Assembly (NCBI GenBank): GCA_018713745.1
Contig: DVOH01000024.1
Location: forward strand, 1-64,000
Origin: Candidatus Stercoripulliclostridium merdipullorum
GTDB lineage: Bacteria; Bacillota; Clostridia; Christensenellales; DTU072
DNA: 64,000 nucleotides
Reading direction: 5' to 3'
The notes below the pieces were generated by a model that saw only the letters and a list, made by a program, of their open reading frames with translations, had not been told where the DNA came from and did not search any database. Position 1 is the first letter of the stretch. The number at the start of each line of letters is the position of its first letter. The translations under genes were made by a program, and so were the position numbers. Shown here in pieces: positions 20,063 through 31,965 of this stretch.

Positions 20063-21163
20063 TTATGCGTTGGATTTGATCAGATAATCGTAGATAAATC
20101 CTTCGAGATCGCCGTCCATGACGGCGGATACGTTGGTGTTTTCGTAGCCCGTGCGGTGATCTTTGACCAGCGTGTAGGGGCAGAAGACGTAGGAGCGGAT
20201 CTGCGAGCCCCATTCGATCTTTTTGATTTCGCCTTTGATCGACTGCGCCATTTCCTGCTGTTCGCGCTCGCGTTTTTCGGTCAGTTTGCTGATCAGCATC
20301 CGCATGGCGGTTTCGCGGTTCTGAATCTGGCTGCGCTCGTTCTGGCACTGTACGACGATGCCCGTCGGCAGGTGCGTGATGCGGATGGCGCTTTCGGTCT
20401 TGTTGACGTGCTGTCCGCCCGCGCCGCTGCTGCGGCAGGTGTCGATCCTGAGTTCTTCGGGGTTGATTTTGATTTCGCCTTCGTCGACGATTTCGGGCAT
20501 GACTTCGAGGGAAGCAAAACTCGTGTGCCGCCGCTTGTTGGCGTCGAAAGGGCTGATACGGATCAGGCGGTGGACACCTTTTTCGGCTTTCAGGAAGCCG
20601 TAGGCGTTGTCGCCGTTGAGCTGAAAGGTTACGCTTTTGATCCCCGCTTCGTCCCCTTGCTGATAGTCGAGGACGACCTGCTCGTATCCCGCGCGCTCGG
20701 CATAGCGGGTGTACATGCGGTACAGCATATCCGCCCAGTCTTGCGCCTCGGTGCCGCCCGCGCCCGCGTGGATGGTCAGGATGGCGTTGTTGGAATCGTA
20801 TTTTCCGGTCATCAGGGTTTCCAAAAACAGTTCTTCGGTTTCCTTTTCCAGCCGTTTTAGGATGGATCGGATTTCTTCCGCTTCGCTTTCGTCACCCATC
20901 TCTTCAGTCAGATCCATCAGTTCGGCGACGTCGTCGATCTCTTTTTCGAGGGCGGTGACGATGCCGAGTTTCTTTTCGATCTGCGCAATGCGTCGATTGA
21001 CGTGCTTTGCGCCTTCCATGTCCGACCAGAAGTTTTCGGCATTCTGTTTTTCGCGCAGTTCAGTGAGTTCGGCGTTCAGCTTTTCGGGATCGACCGCTTC
21101 GGCAGACGTCTTGACAGAGGCGCGCAGTTCGTTGAGTTTTTGACGTTCGTTATAAAAATCCAT
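20063..21163 (-). CDS. prfB: Peptide chain release factor 2
   Basis: 'GAGGTEAQDWADML', 'CRSSGAGGQHVNKTESAIRI' GGQ motif; true start taken as MDFYNERQ; single frame. Confidence 0.92.
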   Translation of the reverse strand: MDFYNERQKLNELRASVKTSAEAVDPEKLNAELTELREKQNAENFWSDMEGAKHVNRRIAQIEKKLGIVTALEKEIDDVAELMDLTEEMGDESEAEEIRSILKRLEKETEELFLETLMTGKYDSNNAILTIHAGAGGTEAQDWADMLYRMYTRYAERAGYEQVVLDYQQGDEAGIKSVTFQLNGDNAYGFLKAEKGVHRLIRISPFDANKRRHTSFASLEVMPEIVDEGEIKINPEELRIDTCRSSGAGGQHVNKTESAIRITHLPTGIVVQCQNERSQIQNRETAMRMLISKLTEKREREQQEMAQSIKGEIKKIEWGSQIRSYVFCPYTLVKDHRTGYENTNVSAVMDGDLEGFIYDYLIKSNA

Positions 21164-21174
21164 AATATCTTCCG

Positions 21175-21852
21175 CTATTTGTTTTGGTTGTTTTGGGAGG
21201 AGCTGTCGTCGTCTGCGGTATAGCGGGTACGGAATCCGCTGTTGGTAGCAGGGCGCAGATCGTTGGGGAAGGCGGCGTCCATTTTGAGGTCGACGACGAT
21301 CTTTTGCAGTTTTTGGGTAATGAAGTAGCAGTTTTCGATGTCGTACAGGACGGTTGCGCCTTCGCGGCTTTTGATGTAAATGTCGCCGACCTTGCAAAGG
21401 CGGTCGATCAATCCCACTTTAAGGTTGACGGCGGCGATGTCGGCGTAGTATACGTTTTTGAAGTCGATCCCCACGATGCCCGATTTGACGATGATCCGTC
21501 GGTCGGTGAAAGCGTATGCCAGGTTGCGATGTTGACGGTTTGCCGTGACGATGTGCGAAATCCAGATCCATACCGGCATCAGGTGAATGACGAAAAACAC
21601 GCCGATTCCGATCAGAAAGGGCGTCGGAATCTGTGCGCCGAAGCGGCTCAGCATGGCAATGAACGCTCCGTCAAACGCAAGCCAGATCAGCGCGAACGGC
21701 ATCATTTTCAGGATACGGTTGAGGATAAACGCCGACTTTTTCGGCGCGCCTTCCCAAAGAATTTGTTCGCCTTCGCTCAGCACGGCTCCGATCGTGCGCG
21801 GAGCGTCTTCGCTCAGCCCCGGCTTAAAATAGTTTTCGTTGAGTTTTGACAT
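21175..21852 (-). CDS. Bacterial PH-domain membrane protein
   Basis: Two TM segments followed by 'YAFTDRRIIVKSGIVGIDFKNVYYADIAAV'; start chosen at MSKLNEN after GGGAG. Confidence 0.7.
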   Translation of the reverse strand: MSKLNENYFKPGLSEDAPRTIGAVLSEGEQILWEGAPKKSAFILNRILKMMPFALIWLAFDGAFIAMLSRFGAQIPTPFLIGIGVFFVIHLMPVWIWISHIVTANRQHRNLAYAFTDRRIIVKSGIVGIDFKNVYYADIAAVNLKVGLIDRLCKVGDIYIKSREGATVLYDIENCYFITQKLQKIVVDLKMDAAFPNDLRPATNSGFRTRYTADDDSSSQNNQNK

Positions 21853-21865
21853 AGGATTCTCCCGT

Positions 21866-24544
<2,679 letters not shown>

Positions 24545-24652
24545 AAACTACCTCATGATAAATAGTTGACCCTATTATAGCACAAGGAACGGCGTTTGTA
24601 TACGGATTGACAATATTCGCCCGAAAATAAAATCTTGCGCGCGCGGAAAAGA

Positions 24653-24681
24653 TTGCTTCGCGCGTGTTTCTGTGGTACAAT
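24653..24681 (+). promoter_or_regulatory. Putative mfd promoter
   Basis: TTGCTT-17 nt-TACAAT ending 8 nt before mfd ATG. Confidence 0.5.
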
Positions 24682-24689
24682 GACAGCAG

Positions 24690-27600
24690 ATGTTACCCCG
24701 TTGTTTCGGCGCGGATGCGCTGGGCGGCGACGTCGCCGCACTGAAATCCACCCTGTCCGTACAAAAAAGTGCGGCTGTTTTTGCTGCCACGCAGAATGCG
24801 CGTTATCACCTGACCGCAGTTACGGGACGGCGGTTTTTGTATGTCGTAGCCGATCGGACGGCGGTTGCGGGGGCGGCGGAATTGCTCGGGGAATATACGG
24901 GTGAACCGGTGGTCGCGTTGCCGCCCGTCGACGAAACGCTGATCAATCAGCAAGGCGTGCCGGCAAGCGTACAAGGGCGGATTGCCGCGCTTGCGGCGTT
25001 GAGGACGGGGAAAGCGCGCGGCGCGGTGATCGCGGCGGAAGGACTGACGCAGTACTTCCCTAAGCCCGAAGCGTTTTCGGGGGGCTTGGTGCGGGCGTCT
25101 GTCGGCATCGAACTGGAGCCTGCCGATCTCGACGCGGCATTGACGGCAGGGGGATATCGCAGGGAAGAAGTGGTCGAGAGCCCCGGCGAATTTGCGCGGC
25201 GCGGCGATATCGCAGACGTTTGGTGTATGGGCGAAGAGCTGCCGTACCGCATCGAATGGTTTGGCGATACGATTGAGAGTATCCGCGTGTTTGCGCCCGA
25301 CTCGATGGTGTCGCTCCGCAGCGTTGCCGAAATCTTAATCACGCCGAAGACGGATACTTTCGTATCTCAAACAACGGCAGACAGTGCCCTGAAACGGCTG
25401 AATGCTATCCGACGCGGAGCAAAACAACGCCTGACGGAAATTCTGGACGAAACCATCGGTCGCCTGAGTGCCAACCCGTCGGACGGGGGGCTTCGGTGGC
25501 TGACGCCGTTTGTTACGGACGATCTTTGTCCCATCACGGCATACTTCGGCGCGGATGATCTGATCGTATTGGACGAGCCGCGCGCCATAGACGAAAAACT
25601 TCGTCTGCACGTCAACGCGCACCGCATGCGCGTCAAACATTTTATCGAAGCGGGAGAGGCAACCGAAGCGCATTTCAAAAGTATTTTGGACAGGGACGAG
25701 GTTGCCGCTGATTTGCGGAATTGCCGATTGCTGGGATTTCAGCAGATGACTTCGTCCAACCCGCTGTTTGAACCGCAGGCATTGTTTCAGATCAAAGGAC
25801 TTGCCTTACCCAAGTACAGTTTGCGGCAGGAGGCGCTGATCGAGGATCTCAAAGGCTTCCGCTTAAATCGCGCCAAAGTGTACATCTATGCGGGCAGCGA
25901 GCGTGCGGCAAAAGGAATCGAAGCGTTTTTGTTGGAGCATGACATCGCCCCGCGTCTGACCGACGACCCTGACGCGGACGGCGATATTCTGGTTTTGCCG
26001 CAACGGATTTCCCGCGGATTCAATTATCCGTTTGCCCGCTTGGTGCTGATCGGGACCGACGACGTCGTCCGCAAAGGAGAAACTCCCGTCAAAAGCGAGC
26101 GGCGCAAGCGCCAGGCTTTCGTCATGCCCGAAAAGGGCGATTACGTCGTGCATGAAACGCACGGAATCGGTTTGTACGAAGGGGTGGAAACCGTCGAAAC
26201 ACGGAGCGGAAAAAAAGACTTTTGCGTTGTTTTGTACAAAGACGGAGACAAGTTGTATCTTCCTGTCGACAAGATGGACCGCCTCGAAAAGTATACGGGC
26301 GGCGGTACGCCGCCGTTGTATCGCCTGGGGGGCAAGCAGTTCGAGCGGGTCAAGGAGCGGGTCAAGCAGTCGATCAAAGGGATGGCGTTTGATCTTTTGT
26401 CCTTGTATGATAAACGATTGCATGCCAAAGGGCATCGCTACCAACCCGATACGCAATGGCAAAAAGAGATGGAAGAGGCGTTTCCGTATCGTGAGACCGA
26501 CGACCAGCTGATCGCCGTACACGAGATCAAAAAGGATATGGAAAGCGGCAAAGTGATGGATCGCGTACTGTGCGGCGACGTCGGCTTCGGCAAAACGGAA
26601 GTGGCAATCCGCGCGATGTTCAAAACCGTAATGGACGGCAAGCAAGCGGCTTTTTTATCGCCGACCACCATTCTCAGCGAGCAGCATTACAATACCGTCC
26701 GAACCCGCCTTGCGGAGTTCGGCGTGACCATCGACGTTCTCAATCGTTTTGCCGATCCCAAAAAGATTCGCGAAGCACTCGAAAGGATCCGCACGGGAAA
26801 GACCGATATCGTCATCGGGACGCATCGCGTATTAAGTTCGGATGTCGTGTTTCACGATCTCGGGCTGCTGGTTCTGGACGAAGAACAGCGCTTCGGTGTC
26901 GAACACAAAGAAAAGATCAAGACGATCAAAAACAACGTCAACGTGCTCAGTCTTTCGGCGACCCCCATACCGCGCACGTTGCACATGGCAATGACGGGGA
27001 TTCGGGATATTTCGACCCTCGAAACCCCGCCGCAAAACCGTCTGCCCGTCGAAACTTATGTGCTGGAATATTCTGACGCCTTGCTGAAGGATGCGGTGTC
27101 GCGCGAGGTCGCAAGGGGAGGGCAAGTGTTCATTCTGTACAATCGTGTGCAGGGGATCGAAGGATTTTACCGCCGCGTGACCGAGTTGCTTGGGGACGGT
27201 GTCAAGGTTGTCTATGCGCACGGGCAGATGAAACCCGAAGAGCTTGAGGATCGCATCCGGATGTTTTACGACAAGCAAGCCGACGTTCTGATTGCGACGA
27301 CGATCATCGAAAACGGCATCGATATCCCCGACGCCAATACGTTGTTTGTCGTCGATGCCGACCGTCTGGGTCTGTCCGAACTCTACCAGCTCAGGGGACG
27401 GGTGGGCAGAAGCTATCAGTTGGCGTATGCGTATTTTACGGTACGGGAAGGGAAGGTTCTGACCGAAAACGCGACCAAGCGTCTGACCGCCCTGCAGTCC
27501 AATACCGAACTGGGTAGCGGTTTCAAAATCGCGATGCAGGATCTCGAAATCCGCGGTGCGGGTAACGTATTGGGCAGAGAGCAGCACGGCAATATGGAAA

Positions 27601-28124
27601 AAGTCGGATACGAACTGTACTGCAGATTACTCAACGAATGCGTCGGGGAGTTGCGCGGCGTCACGCCCGAGATCAAACGCGACGTCGAAATCGTTGCCGA
27701 CGGCGATATGAGTGTCCCCGACACCTATATCGCCGATCAGTCGATGCGCGTTCGGTTTTATAAACAGGCGGCGATTCTTGCCGATCGCGGCGAGGTCAGA
27801 CGCCTGATCGAAGAGCTGAAAGACGCCTTCGGCAAACCGCCGATGGCGGTTCTGCGCTTGATTACCGTTGCGTATCTCAAAAATCTTGCCGCAACCCTCG
27901 ACGTCAAAAAAGTCATGGCAACGCAAGAGGGGTTGGGATTGCAATTTTATGACAACAAGCTCTTTCGTAACGAAAAGGTCTTTGCCGCCCTGGACCGCTT
28001 CCGCACGACGGCGGTACTCAGTCCCGGCGATCCGCCGATGATCATTTTCCGCAACAAGGGACTGACCGCCGACGAACGACTGAAGACGCTGCGCGAATTT
28101 TTGGAAGCTGCGGTATTCGGTTAA
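24690..28124 (+). CDS. mfd: Transcription-repair coupling factor Mfd
   Basis: 'GDYVVHETHGIGLYEG', 'CGDVGFGKTEVAIRA', 'LDEEQRFGVEHKEKIK', 'RGRVGRSYQLAYAY'. Confidence 0.97.
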   Translation: MLPRCFGADALGGDVAALKSTLSVQKSAAVFAATQNARYHLTAVTGRRFLYVVADRTAVAGAAELLGEYTGEPVVALPPVDETLINQQGVPASVQGRIAALAALRTGKARGAVIAAEGLTQYFPKPEAFSGGLVRASVGIELEPADLDAALTAGGYRREEVVESPGEFARRGDIADVWCMGEELPYRIEWFGDTIESIRVFAPDSMVSLRSVAEILITPKTDTFVSQTTADSALKRLNAIRRGAKQRLTEILDETIGRLSANPSDGGLRWLTPFVTDDLCPITAYFGADDLIVLDEPRAIDEKLRLHVNAHRMRVKHFIEAGEATEAHFKSILDRDEVAADLRNCRLLGFQQMTSSNPLFEPQALFQIKGLALPKYSLRQEALIEDLKGFRLNRAKVYIYAGSERAAKGIEAFLLEHDIAPRLTDDPDADGDILVLPQRISRGFNYPFARLVLIGTDDVVRKGETPVKSERRKRQAFVMPEKGDYVVHETHGIGLYEGVETVETRSGKKDFCVVLYKDGDKLYLPVDKMDRLEKYTGGGTPPLYRLGGKQFERVKERVKQSIKGMAFDLLSLYDKRLHAKGHRYQPDTQWQKEMEEAFPYRETDDQLIAVHEIKKDMESGKVMDRVLCGDVGFGKTEVAIRAMFKTVMDGKQAAFLSPTTILSEQHYNTVRTRLAEFGVTIDVLNRFADPKKIREALERIRTGKTDIVIGTHRVLSSDVVFHDLGLLVLDEEQRFGVEHKEKIKTIKNNVNVLSLSATPIPRTLHMAMTGIRDISTLETPPQNRLPVETYVLEYSDALLKDAVSREVARGGQVFILYNRVQGIEGFYRRVTELLGDGVKVVYAHGQMKPEELEDRIRMFYDKQADVLIATTIIENGIDIPDANTLFVVDADRLGLSELYQLRGRVGRSYQLAYAYFTVREGKVLTENATKRLTALQSNTELGSGFKIAMQDLEIRGAGNVLGREQHGNMEKVGYELYCRLLNECVGELRGVTPEIKRDVEIVADGDMSVPDTYIADQSMRVRFYKQAAILADRGEVRRLIEELKDAFGKPPMAVLRLITVAYLKNLAATLDVKKVMATQEGLGLQFYDNKLFRNEKVFAALDRFRTTAVLSPGDPPMIIFRNKGLTADERLKTLREFLEAAVFG

Positions 28125-28146
28125 GCCGCGGCACTCTCCCAAACTC

Positions 28147-28175
28147 TTGACAATTCGCCAGGGAGCATCTATGAT
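28147..28175 (+). promoter_or_regulatory. Putative tRNA-Arg promoter
   Basis: TTGACA-17 nt-TATGAT. Confidence 0.6.
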
Positions 28176-28289
28176 AAATACGGTGTCGCGTCGGCATTCC
28201 GGTTGACGGTTGCGCCCGAAACGCAGGGCGAAAGGGGAGGATTTTCAAGCCTTCCGCACAAATCACCGCCCCAAAACGACGTTGAATAT

Positions 28290-28366
28290 GTTTCCGTAGC
28301 TCAGTAGGATAGAGCGTTCGCCTCCTAAGCGAAAGGCCGTGGGTTCGATTCCCGCCGGGAACGCCA
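28290..28366 (+). tRNA. tRNA-Arg (anticodon CCT), CCA encoded
   Basis: Acceptor GTTTCCG/CGGGAAC, anticodon stem-loop TTCGC-CTCCTAA-GCGAA, T-loop GGTTCGATTCC, 3' GCCA. Confidence 0.93.
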
Positions 28367-28373
28367 AACAAAC

Positions 28374-28417
28374 GAATCCGAGTTCTGAAGCGATTGCCTT
28401 CGGGATTCGGATTTTTT
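28374..28417 (+). terminator. Intrinsic terminator after tRNA-Arg
   Basis: AATCCGA ... TCGGATTTTTT dyad. Confidence 0.65.
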
Positions 28418-28589
28418 ATGCCGTCGAACTGTAGAAAAAAAGTTGTTCGACGGGTAGATTGTTGCGGATAGCGCTTAGATCTTTGTCGTATCACGCTGAA
28501 ACATCTCGGTATTGACGGGATCGGATATGATTGATACAATATAGTCAAGCCGTCAAGGGCAAAGTTTGACTGCATAGAGAGGGGGAAAG

Positions 28590-29135
28590 ATGGAGCGTTT
28601 TTCGTACCAAGGAGAAGTTTTTTATATCAGCGGAACGATGATTGCGGATGCATCGTTTTTGATGCCGCCCGAGTCTTTGCGTGCCGAAATTGCCAAGGCG
28701 TATTGTGACGGAAAGGATTTGTCCGCTTTGTCGGAATCCGAATTGCTCAATGTGTTTCGGCTTTGTAAAGAAAACGGAGCGCTCCGTACTTGTATCGATG
28801 CGGGGCAAGCCTATCTCAATCGGGTGGAAGGTTTTCCGATCGAGGTCCGGCGGATTTTACCGATCATGACCGCCGCGTACCGACAACTCAACGAACCGAA
28901 CATGGCGATCGCACTCAATCGCGAAATGCACGGGAAGTACGGCAGAGATGTTTTTTCGGTTCCGCTGTACACTTCGGTTGCGGCGGCGTACTGCGACGTC
29001 GGAGATTTTGAAACCGCCAAAAAAGTCTGCGACTACGCGTACTTTCGTCAGGGCGGCGGAACGGGCGAAAAAAACGAGCTGTCCTTGGTGTATCGAAGGA
29101 TCTTGAAACAAACGACGGGGAGCGGGAGCTTTTAG
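28590..29135 (+). CDS. Hypothetical helical (TPR-like) protein
   Basis: 181 aa; upstream TTGACG-17-TACAAT and SD AGGGGG; helical repeat character only. Confidence 0.55.
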   Translation: MERFSYQGEVFYISGTMIADASFLMPPESLRAEIAKAYCDGKDLSALSESELLNVFRLCKENGALRTCIDAGQAYLNRVEGFPIEVRRILPIMTAAYRQLNEPNMAIALNREMHGKYGRDVFSVPLYTSVAAAYCDVGDFETAKKVCDYAYFRQGGGTGEKNELSLVYRRILKQTTGSGSF

Positions 29136-29189
29136 GATAAATCGCCTGAGACATATTTTGTACTACATCGATCAACGTTTGTACAAAAC

Positions 29190-29218
29190 TTGTGATTCGG
29201 ATTTTTGGGTATTACAAT
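29190..29218 (+). promoter_or_regulatory. Putative promoter of GDPD gene
   Basis: TTGTGA-17 nt-TACAAT. Confidence 0.5.
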
Positions 29219-29254
29219 AAAGATATCGATCGGAAAAAGGATGAATGAAGATTT

Positions 29255-30091
29255 ATGAAATTCGATTTGAGAGAATCTGCAAAAGATCATGTGCTGATTG
29301 TTGCCCATCGCGGGGTTTCGGGCGGCAATATTCCGTGCAATACGATGGCGGCGTACGAAATCGCCCTGAAACAGGGCGCGGATATGTTGGAGGTCGATGT
29401 CAGTTGCAGCCTGGACGGCAAGCTGTTTTTGTTTCATCCCCTGATGGAGCATGCCCACCTCAACAAGCCCGTTCTGCTCGGGCTGATGCCGTATGCCTGG
29501 GTTAAGCGTATGCATTATGTCAATCAGGATAATTGCCGTACGCCGTACGCGATCTGCGATTTCGACGCCTTTCTTGAGACGTTCAAAGACAGGTGCTATA
29601 TCAATATTGACAAGTTCTGGTCCAATCCCCAAAAAATTTACGACGCCGTCGTGCGCCACGGAATGATCGATCAGATTCTGGTTAAAAGCAAACCTTCGCT
29701 GAAAGTTTACCGCTGGTTGGAAGAAGTTGCCCCCGAGCTTGCCTATATGCCGATGGTGCGGGAGCGGCATGAGGGGCACGCATCGCTGCTGAAGCGCAAC
29801 ATCAATTATGTCGGCGTCGAAGCGTTGTTTTCCCGCGAGGACGCGGAAGTCGCCGATCCGACCTGGATTGAAGCCGTCCGCAAAGACAATATTTTGCTTT
29901 GGGGCAATACCATCGTATACAATATGCGGGACTGTATTTCGGCAGGGCACAACGACGATATCGCGTTGACCCGGTCGGAAGACGCGGGATGGGGTTGGAT
30001 GGCGGATCGCGGATTCGATCTGATTCAGACCGATTGGCCGATGATGCTGATCGATTATCTCAAGCGAACCGGCCGATACGCTAAGCGTTAA
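29255..30091 (+). CDS. Glycerophosphodiester phosphodiesterase family protein
   Basis: 'VAHRGVSGGNIPCNTMAAYEIALKQGADMLEVDVSCSLDGKLFLFH' GDPD motif. Confidence 0.85.
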   Translation: MKFDLRESAKDHVLIVAHRGVSGGNIPCNTMAAYEIALKQGADMLEVDVSCSLDGKLFLFHPLMEHAHLNKPVLLGLMPYAWVKRMHYVNQDNCRTPYAICDFDAFLETFKDRCYINIDKFWSNPQKIYDAVVRHGMIDQILVKSKPSLKVYRWLEEVAPELAYMPMVRERHEGHASLLKRNINYVGVEALFSREDAEVADPTWIEAVRKDNILLWGNTIVYNMRDCISAGHNDDIALTRSEDAGWGWMADRGFDLIQTDWPMMLIDYLKRTGRYAKR

Positions 30092-30184
30092 AAATAAGTA
30101 TGAAATTAAAAAATTTTTCGATAACCTGCAAGCGCGGGCGATTTTTGGTACAACGCGGATGCTATAATAGAATCGGAGGTATGT

Positions 30185-30523
30185 ATGAATGCGAAAAAGC
30201 CGTTGATTGTGTATGTACTGAAAGTTCTTGAAAGCAATACCGATCGCGATCATCCCATGACGCAGGTCAAGATTGCCGAGTGGATCGACCCCGTTTTGCC
30301 GTGTGATCGAAAAACGGTAGGGCGAAACATCAAAACATTGCAAGCCATGGGGTATCCCATCGTCAAAACGTCCAAAGGATTTTATATGGATCGGAGGCAA
30401 TTCAATGCCGAGGAAATCCGTTTTGTCCTGCGAGCCGTAATGTTTGCGGAAGGGAAAGACGAGGAAGAAAAGGTGGAATTATACAAAAAATTGCATCGCG
30501 CATTTCAGGTTCGGTGGTGGTAA
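30185..30523 (+). CDS. Short HTH protein resembling the N-terminal part of WYL-domain regulators
   Basis: 'CDRKTVGRNIKTLQAMGYPIVKTSKGFYMDRRQFNAEEIRFVLRAV'; no WYL core present. Confidence 0.6.
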   Translation: MNAKKPLIVYVLKVLESNTDRDHPMTQVKIAEWIDPVLPCDRKTVGRNIKTLQAMGYPIVKTSKGFYMDRRQFNAEEIRFVLRAVMFAEGKDEEEKVELYKKLHRAFQVRWW

Positions 30524-30583
30524 GATCATCGGTTGAGTGTAATTCATACGACGCAATACGAAACAAACGATAAGAGGTGTAAA

Positions 30584-31291
30584 ATGAACGATCTTGCAGA
30601 CCGCAAAAGAGACATAAAAATATATCCTTTCCGCTATCCGGCAGAGAGCATTCAGGATTATGTGAAGCGCCTGCTGACCAGGATGTACGAACACGGAGAC
30701 TTGCCGAAGGAAGAAATCGAACGATTGCAAAATCTTGATTACAGCAAGATCATGTTTGGGATCAATTATCCCCTTCTTATTACCGATTATAATGACATTT
30801 TCGATTTGTGCGGGCATGCGCGATATTGGATCAATTTTAAGCTTGCGGAAAAATATTATGTGTGCAGTCAATGGTGGAAAGATCACGAACGTCAATATAA
30901 CTATAATATCGACCAATGGGTAGCGCGCATTTTAGACAGAGAGACGCGTACTCCGGTAATGCCAAAGACCCCGTCTTTGGAGGTCGGGAGCTGGGTCAAG
31001 CATCAGCAATATGGGGTAGGAAGAGTGACCGTAATCCGGGAGCGTTGGTTTGAGATTAGATTTCAACAGGAAGAAGCGATTAAACGATTTATATATCCCG
31101 ATTCGATCACTTCGGGTGCTGTTTCGATCATAAAAGAAGCGCAGACGAAAACATGCAATATTTATTGTCCTGCTTGCGGCGGGTATCTCGGCGCAATCAC
31201 CGCAGAAGGGAAAGCGGCGCTGCGCTGCAGCTGCGGGAAAGAACTTTTTATCAAAGTCGAAACCGATCGCCTCGGCATTACCGTTCGATAG
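30584..31291 (+). CDS. Hypothetical protein with SH3/Tudor-like segment and C-terminal zinc ribbon
   Basis: 'GSWVKHQQYGVGRVTVIRERWFEIRF' and 'CPACGGYL...LRCSCGKEL'; start at ATG 30584 after AAGAGG. Confidence 0.6.
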   Translation: MNDLADRKRDIKIYPFRYPAESIQDYVKRLLTRMYEHGDLPKEEIERLQNLDYSKIMFGINYPLLITDYNDIFDLCGHARYWINFKLAEKYYVCSQWWKDHERQYNYNIDQWVARILDRETRTPVMPKTPSLEVGSWVKHQQYGVGRVTVIRERWFEIRFQQEEAIKRFIYPDSITSGAVSIIKEAQTKTCNIYCPACGGYLGAITAEGKAALRCSCGKELFIKVETDRLGITVR

Positions 31292-31307
31292 GCGTACGGT
31301 GTAATCA

Positions 31308-31335
31308 AAAAAGCGACGCCGATGCGTCGCTTTTT
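31308..31335. terminator. Bidirectional intrinsic terminator
   Basis: AAAAAGCGACGC-CGAT-GCGTCGCTTTTT. Confidence 0.85.
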
Positions 31336-31355
31336 CCGTTCAACGGGGGGGGGAT

Positions 31356-31769
31356 TTATTTTTTGTCGAATTCCTGCTCCGACATCAAGTCGGCGGTTGG
31401 TGCCCATTTTGCCACGCTTGCAATCCCCGCTTTGCAGGACGCTTTGGTCGCGTAGCCTTCTTCGGCAATGCACAGAAGATTGCCGTTGTTGGCGCGCAGA
31501 CGATAACGGAATTTGCCTTGTTTGTCGACATAAATTTCAAATTTCGGGTTGCTCAGCGTTTCATGGCCTTTTTGCAGGGTCTGATCTTCGATTTTGTCGA
31601 TCGTGCAGAATTTGCGGACCGATTCGATGCCGCTCTTGCAGCTTTTCAGGTCGGTATATGCGCCTTCGCAGACGGCGATGGTCTCGTTGTTGGGTGCTTT
31701 CAGGCGGAAATTGAAGTTGCCTTTCGGGGTCTTGTAATAAATGAATTTCCCTTTGAGCTCGTTTGCCAT
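31356..31769 (-). CDS. Tandem DUF1508 (YegP-like) protein
   Basis: Two copies of the F-Y-x-K-G-x-F-x-F-R-L-x-A-x-N pattern; AAGGAGG SD before ATG at 31769. Confidence 0.85.
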   Translation of the reverse strand: MANELKGKFIYYKTPKGNFNFRLKAPNNETIAVCEGAYTDLKSCKSGIESVRKFCTIDKIEDQTLQKGHETLSNPKFEIYVDKQGKFRYRLRANNGNLLCIAEEGYATKASCKAGIASVAKWAPTADLMSEQEFDKK

Positions 31770-31965
31770 GGTTGCCTCCTTCGCTTTGGTAGGATATTTT
31801 TCATTATACCGCGCTTTTCCGCCCCCGTCAACCTCGGATTTCGGCGCGTCGATGCAATCTGCGGCCATTCGTTTGACGGGCTTCTTTGAATTATTTATAA
31901 TGTTGATATATAATTATATATAATTCTGCTCGGCGGAAACACAATGTTTCCGTGAGGAGGTTGCA

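Noticed and set aside
19931-20860. 309-aa + strand ORF from 19931
   Set aside because: Runs through the terminator and antisense to prfB; its ATG lies inside the promoter region.
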